Source: Bacteroidales bacterium (GTDB taxonomy: Bacteria; Bacteroidota; Bacteroidia; Bacteroidales; TTA-H9). From it: 64,000 nt of DNA. The notes beneath the pieces were generated by a model, which saw nothing but the letters and a program-made list of their open reading frames with translations, did not search any database and was not told the DNA's origin. Location: contig JAUSOY010000038.1 in the NCBI GenBank assembly GCA_030656615.1, positions 36,679-100,678 of the forward strand, read 5' to 3'. Position 1 is the first letter of the stretch, and every line of letters starts with the position of its first letter. This document shows positions 37,679-46,911 of the stretch, piece after piece. Position numbers and translations under genes: made by a program.

Positions 37679-38317
37679 TTAACTTTTATCAATTAACTCG
37701 CGGCTACGGCTTCGTTGCACCCATATAATAACACCGATGGTAATCAATGCCATAGGAGGTAATATCATCAAGCCATTGTTTTCATACCCCCACTGGTAAA
37801 AAATATCCGGGATAACCTGAAAACCAAAAACCTTTCCGCTTCCAAAGAATTCACGTAAGAAAGCCACGAGTACCAGGATAAGGCCATAGCCCAACCCGTT
37901 TCCTATACCATCAAGAAAAGAAGGCCAGGGCTTTTGCGACATCGCGAAGGCTTCCAGACGTCCCATAATAATGCAGTTTGTAATAATAAGGCCTACAAAA
38001 ACCGAAAGTTTTTTACTCACATCATATATATAGGCTTTCAACACCTGATCAACAATAATAACCAGTGCGGCTATAACAACCAGTTGAACGATAATACGGA
38101 TCCGCGAAGGAATCGTATTTCGCAGAAGTGAAATAATAAGATTGGAAATAGCTGTTACTATAGTTACAGATAAGGCCATTACAAAAGCTGGCTTCACCTG
38201 AACGGTAACTGCAAGGGCCGAACATATGCCTAAAACCTGGATTGTAATTGGATTGTTGAGATTCAAAGGCCCCGACAACAATTTTAGGTTTTTGGGAGAA
38301 AATATGGATTCTTTCAT
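37679..38317 (-). CDS. nqrD: Na+-NQR subunit D
   Basis: 212 residues from the ATG at 38317 (MKESIFSPKNLKLLSG); a TTG start at 38338 is possible but less likely. It is a polytopic membrane protein with NqrD motifs (LGICSALAVTVQVKPAFV, TNCIIMGRLEAFAM), including the iron-binding cysteines. It pairs with NqrE in the membrane core of the sodium pump. It lies about 30 bases from its neighbours in the operon. Confidence 0.96.
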   Translation of the reverse strand: MKESIFSPKNLKLLSGPLNLNNPITIQVLGICSALAVTVQVKPAFVMALSVTIVTAISNLIISLLRNTIPSRIRIIVQLVVIAALVIIVDQVLKAYIYDVSKKLSVFVGLIITNCIIMGRLEAFAMSQKPWPSFLDGIGNGLGYGLILVLVAFLREFFGSGKVFGFQVIPDIFYQWGYENNGLMILPPMALITIGVIIWVQRSRSRELIDKS

Positions 38318-38346
38318 ATTGAATATTCTTTTTATCAATAAAATGA

Positions 38347-39045
38347 TTACCTCTTGAGCTTAGCTTTCAAAAAGGGCTCATACAATTCCATACAGTCGAC
38401 CAGCATTAAGCTAACACCACTGCAGGTAATGGTGCTGCCAGAAATGGCATCAACTACATGCGGATCGTCATTGTGTGTACCTTTTAGAACCTGAACGGAA
38501 GTAAATTTCCCATCCTCATTAAAAAGTGTTTTACCATTAAAACGTTCCTGAAACCACTCCGTATTAATTTCAGCTCCCAAGCCAGGGGTTTCACCTTTAT
38601 GGTCAAACACTACACCCAGAACAGTATTAAAATCTTTTTGAAGAGAAATGTAACCCCAGACCGGGCCCCAAAGGCCTTTTCCATAAACGGGGAAAACAAG
38701 ACTGGTATCGCCATTATCGAGTTTAGCAACAAAAACAGGCAATTTTCTGTCATCGGTCGATTTTTTGTGCTCTGCAGCGATGTTCACTTTAAATGCATCA
38801 ACATCTTTAATTTCATTAGCAGAGGCGTTAATTACAAATGAAGATACAATATACTTACTGTACATTTCTTCAGCGTTATTTACGGTTGCTTTAACATGAA
38901 TGGATGAAAGGATGTTCTGCATTTTTTCGATCCGGATATTATTCTCCTGTAATGGCTTAAGCTGCACGGCAACAACCGTAAGAGCCATTGCCACAACTAT
39001 TACCAATATGGATGAATAAATAAAGATATATCTATTGCTATGCAT
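38347..39045 (-). CDS. nqrC: Na+-NQR subunit C (covalent FMN)
   Basis: A 232-residue protein with one N-terminal membrane helix (7-28) and a periplasmic flavin domain. The FMN attachment site reads SGSTIT, with Thr205 expected to carry the phosphoester-linked FMN (family consensus S/T-G-A-T-x-T/S, so Ser replaces Ala here). GETPGLGAEI is another conserved family segment. It passes electrons through the membrane-bound flavins to NqrB. Confidence 0.95.
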   Translation of the reverse strand: MHSNRYIFIYSSILVIVVAMALTVVAVQLKPLQENNIRIEKMQNILSSIHVKATVNNAEEMYSKYIVSSFVINASANEIKDVDAFKVNIAAEHKKSTDDRKLPVFVAKLDNGDTSLVFPVYGKGLWGPVWGYISLQKDFNTVLGVVFDHKGETPGLGAEINTEWFQERFNGKTLFNEDGKFTSVQVLKGTHNDDPHVVDAISGSTITCSGVSLMLVDCMELYEPFLKAKLKR

Positions 39046-39056
39046 TGTTCCTTAAT

Positions 39057-40217
39057 TTAAGATTTTACAGTTTTGACAGCCCGTTTCAGACGCCTACTAA
39101 TATTAGCTTCTACCACATAATGGTCGATAAGGGGCGCAAAAGTATTCATCAGCAGTATGGCCATCATCGTTCCCTCCGGGTATGCCGGATTAAAGATTCG
39201 TATCATAATGGCAAACATTCCAATTAAAAATCCATAGATGTATTTTCCCCTATTCGTCTGGCAGGCAGTAACCGGATCAGTAGCCATAAATACTACACCA
39301 AACAAGAAACTACCCATGGCAATTTGCGTTATAGCATCAATCTGCATGTAGTGGTTGGCACCAATCAGGTTGAAGGTATATCCCATAAAAAGACCTCCGG
39401 TGAGTGAGGCGAGCATTATTCTCCAGGAGCCTATTCCGGATATCAATAAAATTATGGCCCCGATGATAATAGCCAATTTGGACGTTTCACCAATGGAACC
39501 AGGTACAAATCCGAAGAAAAGATCAGATATACTGGGCAATGCAGCTCCAGTGGATGCTAGGGCAAGTGGAGTTGCTCCGGTAAATCCATCGACAATATTC
39601 TCTCTGCCTGTCAAACCGGATATCCATACAAAATCACCGGTTATTCGGCCAGGATATGCGAAAAATATAAAAGCTCTTGCCAATAATGCAGGATTAAAAA
39701 TATTCATTCCCGTTCCTCCAAAAGCCTCTTTCCCAATCACAACTGCAAAAGCAGTTGCTACAGCTACCATCCAAAGTGGAATATCTACAGGCATTACCAG
39801 AGGAATAAGCATCCCTGAAACCAGGAAACCTTCATTTACCTCGTGACCGCGCGATTGTGCGAATATAAATTCTATACCAAGCCCGGTAATATAACTTACG
39901 GCGATGATGGGAAGAATTTTTATAAATCCATGGAAGAAGCAAGCCCAAAGCCCAGCTTCCATACCAATTGATTTAAAATGGAAATAGCCAATGTTCCACA
40001 TCCCGAATAAAAGGGCTGGAACCAGGGCTATAATGACCACACTCATTGTTCGTTTAAGATCAAGAGAATCGCGAATATGCGAGCCCTTAAATGTTACCTT
40101 ATCTGACACAAAGAGAAAGGATTCGAAAGCTTCAAAGGTGGAGTGTAACTTCTCCAGCTTGCCGCCTTTTTCGAATTGTGGCTTAATATTATCCAGGTAT
40201 TTTCTTAATGATTTCAT
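39057..40217 (-). CDS. nqrB: Na+-NQR subunit B (covalent FMN, ion channel)
   Basis: A 386-residue polytopic subunit, 12 bases upstream of nqrC. The covalent FMN site is DGFTGATPLAL, with Thr216 as acceptor. Other family segments are GHEVNEGFLVSGMLIPL and KEAFGGTGMNIFNPALLARA. It contains the sodium channel and riboflavin site of the pump. The length is close to that of other bacterial NqrB subunits. Confidence 0.96.
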   Translation of the reverse strand: MKSLRKYLDNIKPQFEKGGKLEKLHSTFEAFESFLFVSDKVTFKGSHIRDSLDLKRTMSVVIIALVPALLFGMWNIGYFHFKSIGMEAGLWACFFHGFIKILPIIAVSYITGLGIEFIFAQSRGHEVNEGFLVSGMLIPLVMPVDIPLWMVAVATAFAVVIGKEAFGGTGMNIFNPALLARAFIFFAYPGRITGDFVWISGLTGRENIVDGFTGATPLALASTGAALPSISDLFFGFVPGSIGETSKLAIIIGAIILLISGIGSWRIMLASLTGGLFMGYTFNLIGANHYMQIDAITQIAMGSFLFGVVFMATDPVTACQTNRGKYIYGFLIGMFAIMIRIFNPAYPEGTMMAILLMNTFAPLIDHYVVEANISRRLKRAVKTVKS

Positions 40218-40255
40218 TAAACAATAATTGATTTATTTAATATTTACCGGATTGA

Positions 40256-41605
40256 TCAGCTCATTTCGCGACGCATGAGATCGAGCCCACCACGAATGAT
40301 CGATTGAATTTCTATTTTTGAACTGCAGATGACTTCGCAAAGCGCAAAATCTTCTTCATCAACTTCATAAATCCCTAAGCGTTCCATCTGATCGATATCG
40401 TCAATCAGAATCGCCTTTAAAAGATGCATCGGATAAATATCGAGCGGCAATACTTTTTCATATTCACCGGTCATTACAAATGCTCTTTCGCCGCCATGAA
40501 AATTGGTGTCTGGCCGAAATACTTTTTTAGGGAATAAAGATGATAAAAATGTTTTTGAGAAGGTGAATTTGTCGAGACCGGGAAGTGCCCATCCAACAAA
40601 CTCATGATAACGTCCTTCGGGTATTACAGTGACCTGATTATCATAAAATCCAAGGTAGCCTTTTGGTCCGATATTAGTTCCTGTAAGAACATTTCCACTG
40701 ATATATCTTAATTCTCCAGCTTTCACATTGGCTTTAACCACTTCCTGAATAGAAGCTCCGGCGCGTGTTTTTACATAAGCAGTTTTAACCAATTCAGATC
40801 CGCACAAAGCCGTCAGTTTTGAATTGTCATATACACCACGCTGAAACAACCGACCAATAATAATAACCTCCTGAGGACGCAGATACCAAACAATATCTCC
40901 CTTATTAATGGGATTGATTTTAGCTATCTGAATACCAACATTTCCTGCCGGATGTGGCCCGGAGAAGTGATTTTTCTGAACTCCGCTACATTGAGTGTAG
41001 GCTGCTGGAATTTCAGCTTTTTCATTAATGTTGAGATGAATTTTACCGTCTGTAAGGCGAGAAAGAGCATTAATACCCGTCTGAAAAACAGACTCTTCCC
41101 CTTTCAGTAAAAATGAATAATCCGGTGATAAGGGAGCTGAATCAAAACCGGAAATAAATACTGATTTGGGTTTATCTGCCGGATTAGCAATGACAGAATA
41201 CGGGCGCTGGCGAATCAAAGGCCACACGCCGCTTTCCAGCATTTTTTCAATTACATCCTCTCTGGTAAGCGATAAGGGATCAGCCTTACCAAAATCAACA
41301 GATGTCTGATTGCCGTCCGAATCGATGCGGACTTCAAGAATCACCCGCTTGGCACCACGCACTATTTCAGTTACCTTTCCCGAAACAGGTGAAGTAAAAC
41401 GGATATTTTCGCGGTACTTATCAAAAAATACCTGCGTACCGGCCTTTACCTCATCACCTTCCGTAACCAGAAGCTTAGGCAGAACACCGATGAAATCAGG
41501 CGGCTTAAGCGCAAAGTTTTGCGTGGAATTATCCCGCAATTCTTTATCAGCCTCACCCAACAACCTGATATCAAAACCCTTCGTGATTTTTATCGAGTTT
41601 GACAT
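40256..41605 (-). CDS. nqrA: Na+-NQR subunit A
   Basis: A 449-residue soluble subunit, first gene of the operon. It starts with KITKGFDIRLLGEADKE, the typical NqrA opening, and continues with PPDFIGVLPKLLVTEGDEV and the mid-domain VAQ/AYVKTRAGASI region. NqrA contacts NqrB at the cytoplasmic side and contributes to quinone binding. The promoter is at 41668-41699, about 55 bases before the start. Confidence 0.96.
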   Translation of the reverse strand: MSNSIKITKGFDIRLLGEADKELRDNSTQNFALKPPDFIGVLPKLLVTEGDEVKAGTQVFFDKYRENIRFTSPVSGKVTEIVRGAKRVILEVRIDSDGNQTSVDFGKADPLSLTREDVIEKMLESGVWPLIRQRPYSVIANPADKPKSVFISGFDSAPLSPDYSFLLKGEESVFQTGINALSRLTDGKIHLNINEKAEIPAAYTQCSGVQKNHFSGPHPAGNVGIQIAKINPINKGDIVWYLRPQEVIIIGRLFQRGVYDNSKLTALCGSELVKTAYVKTRAGASIQEVVKANVKAGELRYISGNVLTGTNIGPKGYLGFYDNQVTVIPEGRYHEFVGWALPGLDKFTFSKTFLSSLFPKKVFRPDTNFHGGERAFVMTGEYEKVLPLDIYPMHLLKAILIDDIDQMERLGIYEVDEEDFALCEVICSSKIEIQSIIRGGLDLMRREMS

Positions 41606-41667
41606 ATGAGTATTAATAGTGCATTATATTTATATTTATACTTCGAAATATCTACATAAATCGGATG

Positions 41668-41699
41668 CAAACTTAGAATGAGTTTGCCATAAACGCAAA
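41668..41699 (-). promoter_or_regulatory. nqr operon promoter
   Basis: On the minus strand: TTTG (41696-41699), a 20-base spacer, TAAGTTTG (41668-41675). Both boxes and spacing fit the Bacteroidota consensus. Transcription would start near 41661. Confidence 0.65.
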
Positions 41700-41844
41700 T
41701 TTATTTTCATACAAAGTAACACAAATTACGCTAATTCCCTTAAAAAACGAGTATCACGAACCAATAAATATTTTTCAGTTTAACTCAACGATTTGAAAAA
41801 TAAAAGTATGAAATCACAAAAAAGGCTAAAAATTATTTTTGGAT

Positions 41845-41852
41845 TACCTTTG
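41845..41852 (+). promoter_or_regulatory. -7 box of the T9SS plug gene
   Basis: TACCTTTG, giving a leader of about 50 bases before the ATG at 41907. No clear -33 box. Confidence 0.4.
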
Positions 41853-41906
41853 TCTGATTCACAGTACTTGTTATACCAGACATAACTCGTTCAAATTGTA
41901 AAATTT

Positions 41907-43208
41907 ATGACCATTCCAATTCGTTGCATTCTGATATTAAGTATTTTTTCACTTGCTTTCCAAAATATATCTGCCCAAAAGGACGACTATTATAATAAGG
42001 AAGGCATAAAATACTCTAACCGAACATACATTCCAAATATTCTGAGTCTACAGATTTATCCTGAATCGTATCCTCTGGATGAAGCAATTATCCAATTGGG
42101 CAGCAATGATAAACTCCAAATAAGCTTTGACGACCTCGATGGCGGAATCAAAACATACATGTATACTTTTATTCATTGCGATGCTTTATGGAATCCGAGT
42201 CTGATACAGGCACCGGAATACATCGATGGTTTTTATGATGACGAAATACGGGATTATGCCCATTCATTTAATACCACCACTACGTATACGCATTATTCAT
42301 ATGTATTTCCGAATCAATATATGCGTCCACGGATTTCCGGTAATTACCTGATGGTGATTTATATGGATGACATCAATGCTCCCGTTGCCACCGCCCGATT
42401 TATGGTTTCTGAAAGCCTCGTAAGAATCGACAAACTTAAAGTCAAACGTTCGGGTACGGCTTCTCTCATGAGGACGCATCAGGAAATCGATTTCAGTATT
42501 TTCCCGGGTAGTTTTAATATCCCTGCTCCCGGGCGCGATTTAAAGGTCATGATACTCCAAAACAATCGTTGGGATAATGCGATTAAAACCATTCCTCCCA
42601 AAAATATCCGGATTGACGAACTGGATTTTGATTATGACGACCTGAACAATTTTGAAGCCGGGAATGAATTCAGAAATTTCGATATTAAAAGTTTGAGGTA
42701 TAACTCGGAATTTGTTGCTGCCATCCGTTTTGATGAGCACTTTGACGTTTACCTAAAACCTTCCTTCGTAAAAACCTTTAAGCCCTATTACAGCGAACAG
42801 GACATCAACGGCAAACGGCTGATAAAAACAGAAGACATGGACCGCAGCGATATAGAAGCTGATTATGCCATGGTACATTTTATTCTTCCAATGGAATATC
42901 CATTTGCAATGGGCAGTCTATACGTATTTGGAGCCCTCACCTATTGGGATTTTCTTCCGGAAGCACGCATGAACTATAATTACGACAAGCATCAATACGA
43001 ATGCAATCTCTTCCTGAAACAAGGTTATTATAACTATTGTTATGCCATAGCTGAACCCGGGAAAAATGCAGCTTCCTTATCCGTGACCGAAGGCAATCAT
43101 TTTGAAACCGAAAATGCGTACTCCATTTTAGTATACTACAGGCAGCCCGGTCAGTTATACGATCGCTTAATAGCAGTTTCTAATACTTCAAGTATCGTGG
43201 GTAATTAA
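41907..43208 (+). CDS. T9SS plug-domain protein (former DUF5103)
   Basis: A 433-residue secreted protein with a signal peptide (to about residue 23, ISAQ). The conserved start YSNRTYIPNILSLQIYPE is followed by YTFIHCDALWNPS, the recognisable opening of the DUF5103 family, now described as the type IX secretion plug. In the structurally known system it binds the outer side of the SprA translocon pore and closes it. The length fits a complete protein. It stands alone with its own promoter. Together with GldB and a T9SS sorting tail in this window it supports an active T9SS. Confidence 0.88.
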   Translation: MTIPIRCILILSIFSLAFQNISAQKDDYYNKEGIKYSNRTYIPNILSLQIYPESYPLDEAIIQLGSNDKLQISFDDLDGGIKTYMYTFIHCDALWNPSLIQAPEYIDGFYDDEIRDYAHSFNTTTTYTHYSYVFPNQYMRPRISGNYLMVIYMDDINAPVATARFMVSESLVRIDKLKVKRSGTASLMRTHQEIDFSIFPGSFNIPAPGRDLKVMILQNNRWDNAIKTIPPKNIRIDELDFDYDDLNNFEAGNEFRNFDIKSLRYNSEFVAAIRFDEHFDVYLKPSFVKTFKPYYSEQDINGKRLIKTEDMDRSDIEADYAMVHFILPMEYPFAMGSLYVFGALTYWDFLPEARMNYNYDKHQYECNLFLKQGYYNYCYAIAEPGKNAASLSVTEGNHFETENAYSILVYYRQPGQLYDRLIAVSNTSSIVGN

Positions 43209-43260
43209 TGTTTACAGAAATTGGTATATATAATCAACAAGACTTCATGGCAGGCTTTGT

Positions 43261-43268
43261 TATCTTTG
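43261..43268 (+). promoter_or_regulatory. -7 box of the 43282 operon
   Basis: TATCTTTG, 13 bases before the ATG at 43282, so the leader would be very short. No -33 box. Confidence 0.4.
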
Positions 43269-43281
43269 CAGTGCTTAAAAT

Positions 43282-44067
43282 ATGAATTCCAAAAATCTAA
43301 ATATAACAACTATCGGTGCTGGTAATCTGGCATCTCATCTCACGATGGCATTGCTGGGTCATGGTCATACGATTGACTGTGTATTTAGTCGTAACATCCA
43401 TAAAGCCACAACTTTATCAAGAAAATGCAATGCTTTTGCAGTTTCCCAAATAGCAGACCTACCCCTTAACAGTGATATTTATTTTATTTGCATTTCTGAT
43501 GACGCCATTGAAGAAGTGGCTAAAAAACTTCCTTTGGTTCGTGGACTTATTGTTCATACTTCGGGCAGCCAACCCATGGATGTTTTATCCGGTTTCAGCA
43601 AAAGAGGTGTCTTTTATCCATTGCAATCTTTTTCTGAGAGTCGGGAAGCAGATTTTAGTCACATCCCAATTTGTATTGAATCATCCACCGAAGACGATTT
43701 ACAATTGTTGCTAAAGCTTGCCGGAACCATGAGCAGCGATGTGCGGCAAATAAACAGCCTGCAGCGCAAACATATTCATCTGGCTGCTGTTTTTGCATGC
43801 AATTTTTCCAATTACATGTATTCAATCGCCAATGACATATTAAAAGCCGACGGCATTTCTTTTGATATCCTGAATCCGCTGATACTGGAATGTGCTTCAA
43901 AAGCGCTCGATTTAAATCCCAGGGAAGCACAAACAGGGCCGGCCAAACGAAATGATCAAAATATCATTCAACACCATCTTGAATTACTAAACAATTTGCC
44001 CGACTACCGGGAAATATATGAAATATTAAGCCGGCAAATTAAAGATAACTTCCACACAAAAACATAA
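43282..44067 (+). CDS. Rossmann-like DUF2520 protein
   Basis: A 261-residue protein related to pyrroline-5-carboxylate reductases. The N-terminal NAD(P) fold has TTIGAGNLASHL, and IHTSG/GVFYPLQSFSE marks the domain junction. The C-terminal helical DUF2520 domain (about 135-261) includes KHIHLAAVFACNFSNYMY. The dehydrogenase substrate is unknown. It begins a run with KdsC-like, UbiA-like and Maf genes, an order I know from other Bacteroidota, with a gap of 25 bases to the next gene. Confidence 0.88.
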   Translation: MNSKNLNITTIGAGNLASHLTMALLGHGHTIDCVFSRNIHKATTLSRKCNAFAVSQIADLPLNSDIYFICISDDAIEEVAKKLPLVRGLIVHTSGSQPMDVLSGFSKRGVFYPLQSFSESREADFSHIPICIESSTEDDLQLLLKLAGTMSSDVRQINSLQRKHIHLAAVFACNFSNYMYSIANDILKADGISFDILNPLILECASKALDLNPREAQTGPAKRNDQNIIQHHLELLNNLPDYREIYEILSRQIKDNFHTKT

Positions 44068-44092
44068 GTAACCCCACGACACTTTACATAGA

Positions 44093-44614
44093 ATGAGCAA
44101 TTACAAAGAAAATTTAAAACATATCAGCACCCTTATTTTTGATTATGATGGTGTACTTACCGACGGCACCGTTTTTATGATGCCCGATGGCGAAGCTTTA
44201 AGAGCAGGAAATGTAAAAGACGGTTATGCATTACAGTTAGCTGTTAAAAACGGTTACCGTATTCTGGTAATATCGGGCGGAAACTCAACATCCATGGTTA
44301 AGCGCCTCGAAATGCTGGGGATTACCGATTATTATCTGGGAGTAAAAAATAAAATAGAAATTTTTCATAAAATACTGCTTGACCACAATATCACCGCGAA
44401 AGAAGTGATGTACATGGGCGATGATATTCCGGATTTTGAGATTATGAAAGAAGTTGGAGTAGCCTGCTGCCCTTCCGATGCCACTGAAGAAATTAAAGGC
44501 ATTGCCCATTTCATTTCACATTTCAGTGGCGGAAAAGGTGCCGTAAGAGACATTATTGAACAGATTATGAAAATTCAGGGCAAGTGGTTTAACGGCGATG
44601 CCTTTCATTGGTAA
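44093..44614 (+). CDS. kdsC: KdsC-like HAD phosphatase (KDO 8-phosphate phosphatase)
   Basis: A 173-residue C0-cap HAD enzyme. Motif I is DYDGVLTDG (Asp17, Asp19), motif II VISGG, and motif III/IV GDDIPDFEIM. The size and sequence match KdsC, which removes phosphate from KDO-8-phosphate for LPS core synthesis. Related HADs such as N-acylneuraminate-9-phosphatase-like enzymes cannot be excluded. lpxB is 4 kb downstream on the same strand. Confidence 0.88.
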   Translation: MSNYKENLKHISTLIFDYDGVLTDGTVFMMPDGEALRAGNVKDGYALQLAVKNGYRILVISGGNSTSMVKRLEMLGITDYYLGVKNKIEIFHKILLDHNITAKEVMYMGDDIPDFEIMKEVGVACCPSDATEEIKGIAHFISHFSGGKGAVRDIIEQIMKIQGKWFNGDAFHW

Positions 44615-44638
44615 TATAAATTGAGAACTGTAAAAATT

Positions 44639-45589
44639 ATGACGCTTCTTAAAAACCTTTTTCTCTTAATGCGATGGCCAAATCTGCTCATCACCGGAAT
44701 AAGCATGTATTTAATTCGCTATGCTATATTTATTCCACTGGCCGATAATGCAGGAATTAGCCTTCCATTAAGCCGCGTAGCTTTTTCTCTTCTCGTTTTT
44801 GGGGTAATCTGCATAACTGCTGCCGGATATATCATCAATGATTATTTTGATATTAAAACCGATGAAATCAATAAGCCACAAAAAATGATTCTCGGGAAAT
44901 TCTTTTCCAAATCGCAGGGAATTAGTTTATATATCAGCCTGAATACTTGCGGAATAGTTGCTGGCTATTTTTCAGCCAGGGCCACCGGATATCCAAAACT
45001 CGTATTCGTGTTTTTTATCGCGGCTGCATTACTTTGGTTTTATTCAGTATCGTATAAGCGAAGGTTTCTTATTGGAAATCTGGCCATTGCCTTTTTATCG
45101 TCACTGGTCATTGGAATTACCTGGCTTTTTGAGCTTTTCGCATTACTCAATGCACCAATGGACTATACCGCTATGATTAGCGATATGTTCCTCTTCAATC
45201 GCCTCAGCTGGTTTTTTATAATTTTTGCTTTCATCATAACCCTAATTCGCGAAATCATTAAAGATGCTGAAGATATTGAGGGTGATAAAGTTTCTGGAAG
45301 TAACACATTACCTATTCGACTGGGTTTAAAAACAAGTGCACGCATCATATTAGTCATCAGCTTTTTAAGCATGCTATTTTTACTGTGGTCGCAGTATTTA
45401 CTTATGAAGCACGGTTTTACTGAAGCCGCCATCTATTATTTCGTTATTCAGGCATTGATTTATTATACAGCTACCGGAGCTTATCACGCCTTATCGAAAG
45501 AAGATTGGAAAAATGCGGGCACCATGGCAAAATATACCATGGTGGCGGGAATTGCCGGTATGGAACTTATAATGCTGGGATTTAAATAA
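44639..45589 (+). CDS. UbiA-type prenyltransferase
   Basis: 316 residues from the ATG at 44639; an upstream TTG would add six. It has about eight membrane helices with both Asp-rich motifs: INDYFDIKTDEINKP (about 70-84) and KDAEDIEGDKV (about 203-213). These bind Mg-prenyl diphosphate. In this gene order the family is usually annotated as geranylgeranylglycerol-phosphate geranylgeranyltransferase-like; the acceptor (a quinone precursor or a lipid) is not certain. It lies between kdsC and maf. Confidence 0.88.
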   Translation: MTLLKNLFLLMRWPNLLITGISMYLIRYAIFIPLADNAGISLPLSRVAFSLLVFGVICITAAGYIINDYFDIKTDEINKPQKMILGKFFSKSQGISLYISLNTCGIVAGYFSARATGYPKLVFVFFIAAALLWFYSVSYKRRFLIGNLAIAFLSSLVIGITWLFELFALLNAPMDYTAMISDMFLFNRLSWFFIIFAFIITLIREIIKDAEDIEGDKVSGSNTLPIRLGLKTSARIILVISFLSMLFLLWSQYLLMKHGFTEAAIYYFVIQALIYYTATGAYHALSKEDWKNAGTMAKYTMVAGIAGMELIMLGFK

Positions 45590-45594
45590 AAACA

Positions 45595-46176
45595 ATGCTC
45601 AAACTCGATAAATACAGTATCATTCTCGCATCACAATCGCCGCGCCGACAAATGCTTTTGGCTGGCCTTGATATCCCATTCACCATTCTGGTAAAAAATA
45701 CCAATGAAGAATTCTCGAATGAACTAAATGCAGAATCGGCAGCTTTACACCTTGCTGAACGCAAATCAATGGCATTTATAGCATCCGAATTACCCCACAA
45801 TTATTTATTAATCACCGCCGATACGGTGGTTTCACTCAGAGGTACTATATTAAACAAACCACAAGATAAGGATGAGGCTCGCAAAATGCTGCAAGACCTT
45901 TCGGGAAATCATCACACGGTGTTCACCGGCGTGTGTATACGAACATCGGATCGTATGGAAAGTTTTTGTGAAGCGTCTGAAGTCCATTTCCGTCAACTTA
46001 CTGATGCTGAAATCGACTATTATATTGATACGTATAAACCATACGATAAAGCAGGCTCCTATGGCGTTCAGGAATGGATTGGTTATACGTCCATCAGTCG
46101 TATTCAGGGTTCCTATTTCAATGTAATGGGACTTCCTACCCAAAAACTTTATGAAGTTTTAAAACACTTCTCGTAA
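45595..46176 (+). CDS. maf: Maf family nucleotide pyrophosphatase
   Basis: A 193-residue protein of normal size with the Maf motifs SQSPRRQMLL near the start, DTVV in the middle and KAGSYGVQEW. Maf proteins hydrolyse dTTP, UTP or modified NTPs to monophosphates and can slow septum formation. It begins 5 bases after the prenyltransferase stop, so it belongs to that operon. Confidence 0.94.
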   Translation: MLKLDKYSIILASQSPRRQMLLAGLDIPFTILVKNTNEEFSNELNAESAALHLAERKSMAFIASELPHNYLLITADTVVSLRGTILNKPQDKDEARKMLQDLSGNHHTVFTGVCIRTSDRMESFCEASEVHFRQLTDAEIDYYIDTYKPYDKAGSYGVQEWIGYTSISRIQGSYFNVMGLPTQKLYEVLKHFS

Positions 46177-46283
46177 TTCTGAATTCGTCATTACACCAAG
46201 CCATTTGATACAGAAAGGACGTTTTATAAAGGATTTGTCAGTAATGATTATCGATCACCGCGGCATCATTGCGTATAAAGACC

Positions 46284-46291
46284 TAATTTTG
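46284..46291 (+). promoter_or_regulatory. -7 box of the DUF502-surE-lpxB run
   Basis: TAATTTTG, 11 bases before the ATG at 46303. The message would be nearly leaderless, and the second in-frame ATG at 46309 would then be an equally good start. No -33 box. Confidence 0.4.
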
Positions 46292-46302
46292 TCTTAAAAT
46301 TA

Positions 46303-46911
46303 ATGGTAATGCAGTTTAAAACACAAAAAATAAATCCTACCAAAAGACTTATCCGCTATTTTATGCAAGGCTTATTGTATATGGCACCCATTTCAATAAC
46401 GGTATATGCCATAGTGATATCCTTTCAATTTCTTGACGGGCTGGTATCGAAGTATATCGAAGGATATCTCGGCTATAATATTCCAGGGCTCGGACTTCTC
46501 ACCGTTCTAGTCAGTATTACTGTTATCGGATTTTTAGGTTCTTCTCTGATATTCAATCCCATCATGCGATATTTAGATCGTTTGGTTGGAAAGGCTCCGC
46601 TGATTAAGATAATTTATTCAGCCATGAAAGACTTGTTTCAGGCGTTCGTAGGGCAACAGAAAAAGTTCACGGAACCGGTACTTGTAAAGCTAAATAAAGA
46701 ACATGAATTTGAAAGACTTGGTTTTGTCACTCAACACGATTTAACCCCTTTGGGTATTGAAGAGAATAAAGTGGCTGTTTATTTCCCCGCATCCTATAGC
46801 ATCATGGGCGAATTATACATTGTTCCCCGCGAAAACATTACTCCTATTGACACCTCTCCGGCCGATGTCATGAAACTTATCATTTCGGGCGGTGTAACAC
46901 GTATCTCATAA
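46303..46911 (+). CDS. DUF502 family membrane protein
   Basis: A 202-residue protein with two membrane helices (about 18-40 and 58-85) and a soluble C-terminal part, containing GLLYMAPISITVYA and PLIKIIYSAMKDLFQAF, typical of DUF502. The family is widespread in bacteria and plants (COV-like); its function is unclear. Its stop codon overlaps the surE start by one base. Confidence 0.9.
   Translation: MVMQFKTQKINPTKRLIRYFMQGLLYMAPISITVYAIVISFQFLDGLVSKYIEGYLGYNIPGLGLLTVLVSITVIGFLGSSLIFNPIMRYLDRLVGKAPLIKIIYSAMKDLFQAFVGQQKKFTEPVLVKLNKEHEFERLGFVTQHDLTPLGIEENKVAVYFPASYSIMGELYIVPRENITPIDTSPADVMKLIISGGVTRIS

Larger units (their letters stand above)
41606..41906. other. Divergent promoter region between nqrA and the T9SS plug gene
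   Basis: 301 AT-rich bases with no gene. They hold the nqr promoter on the minus strand and a -7 box for the plug gene on the plus strand. A second minus-strand candidate (TAAATTTG with a TTTG 18 bases away) lies just upstream of the main nqr promoter. Confidence 0.5.
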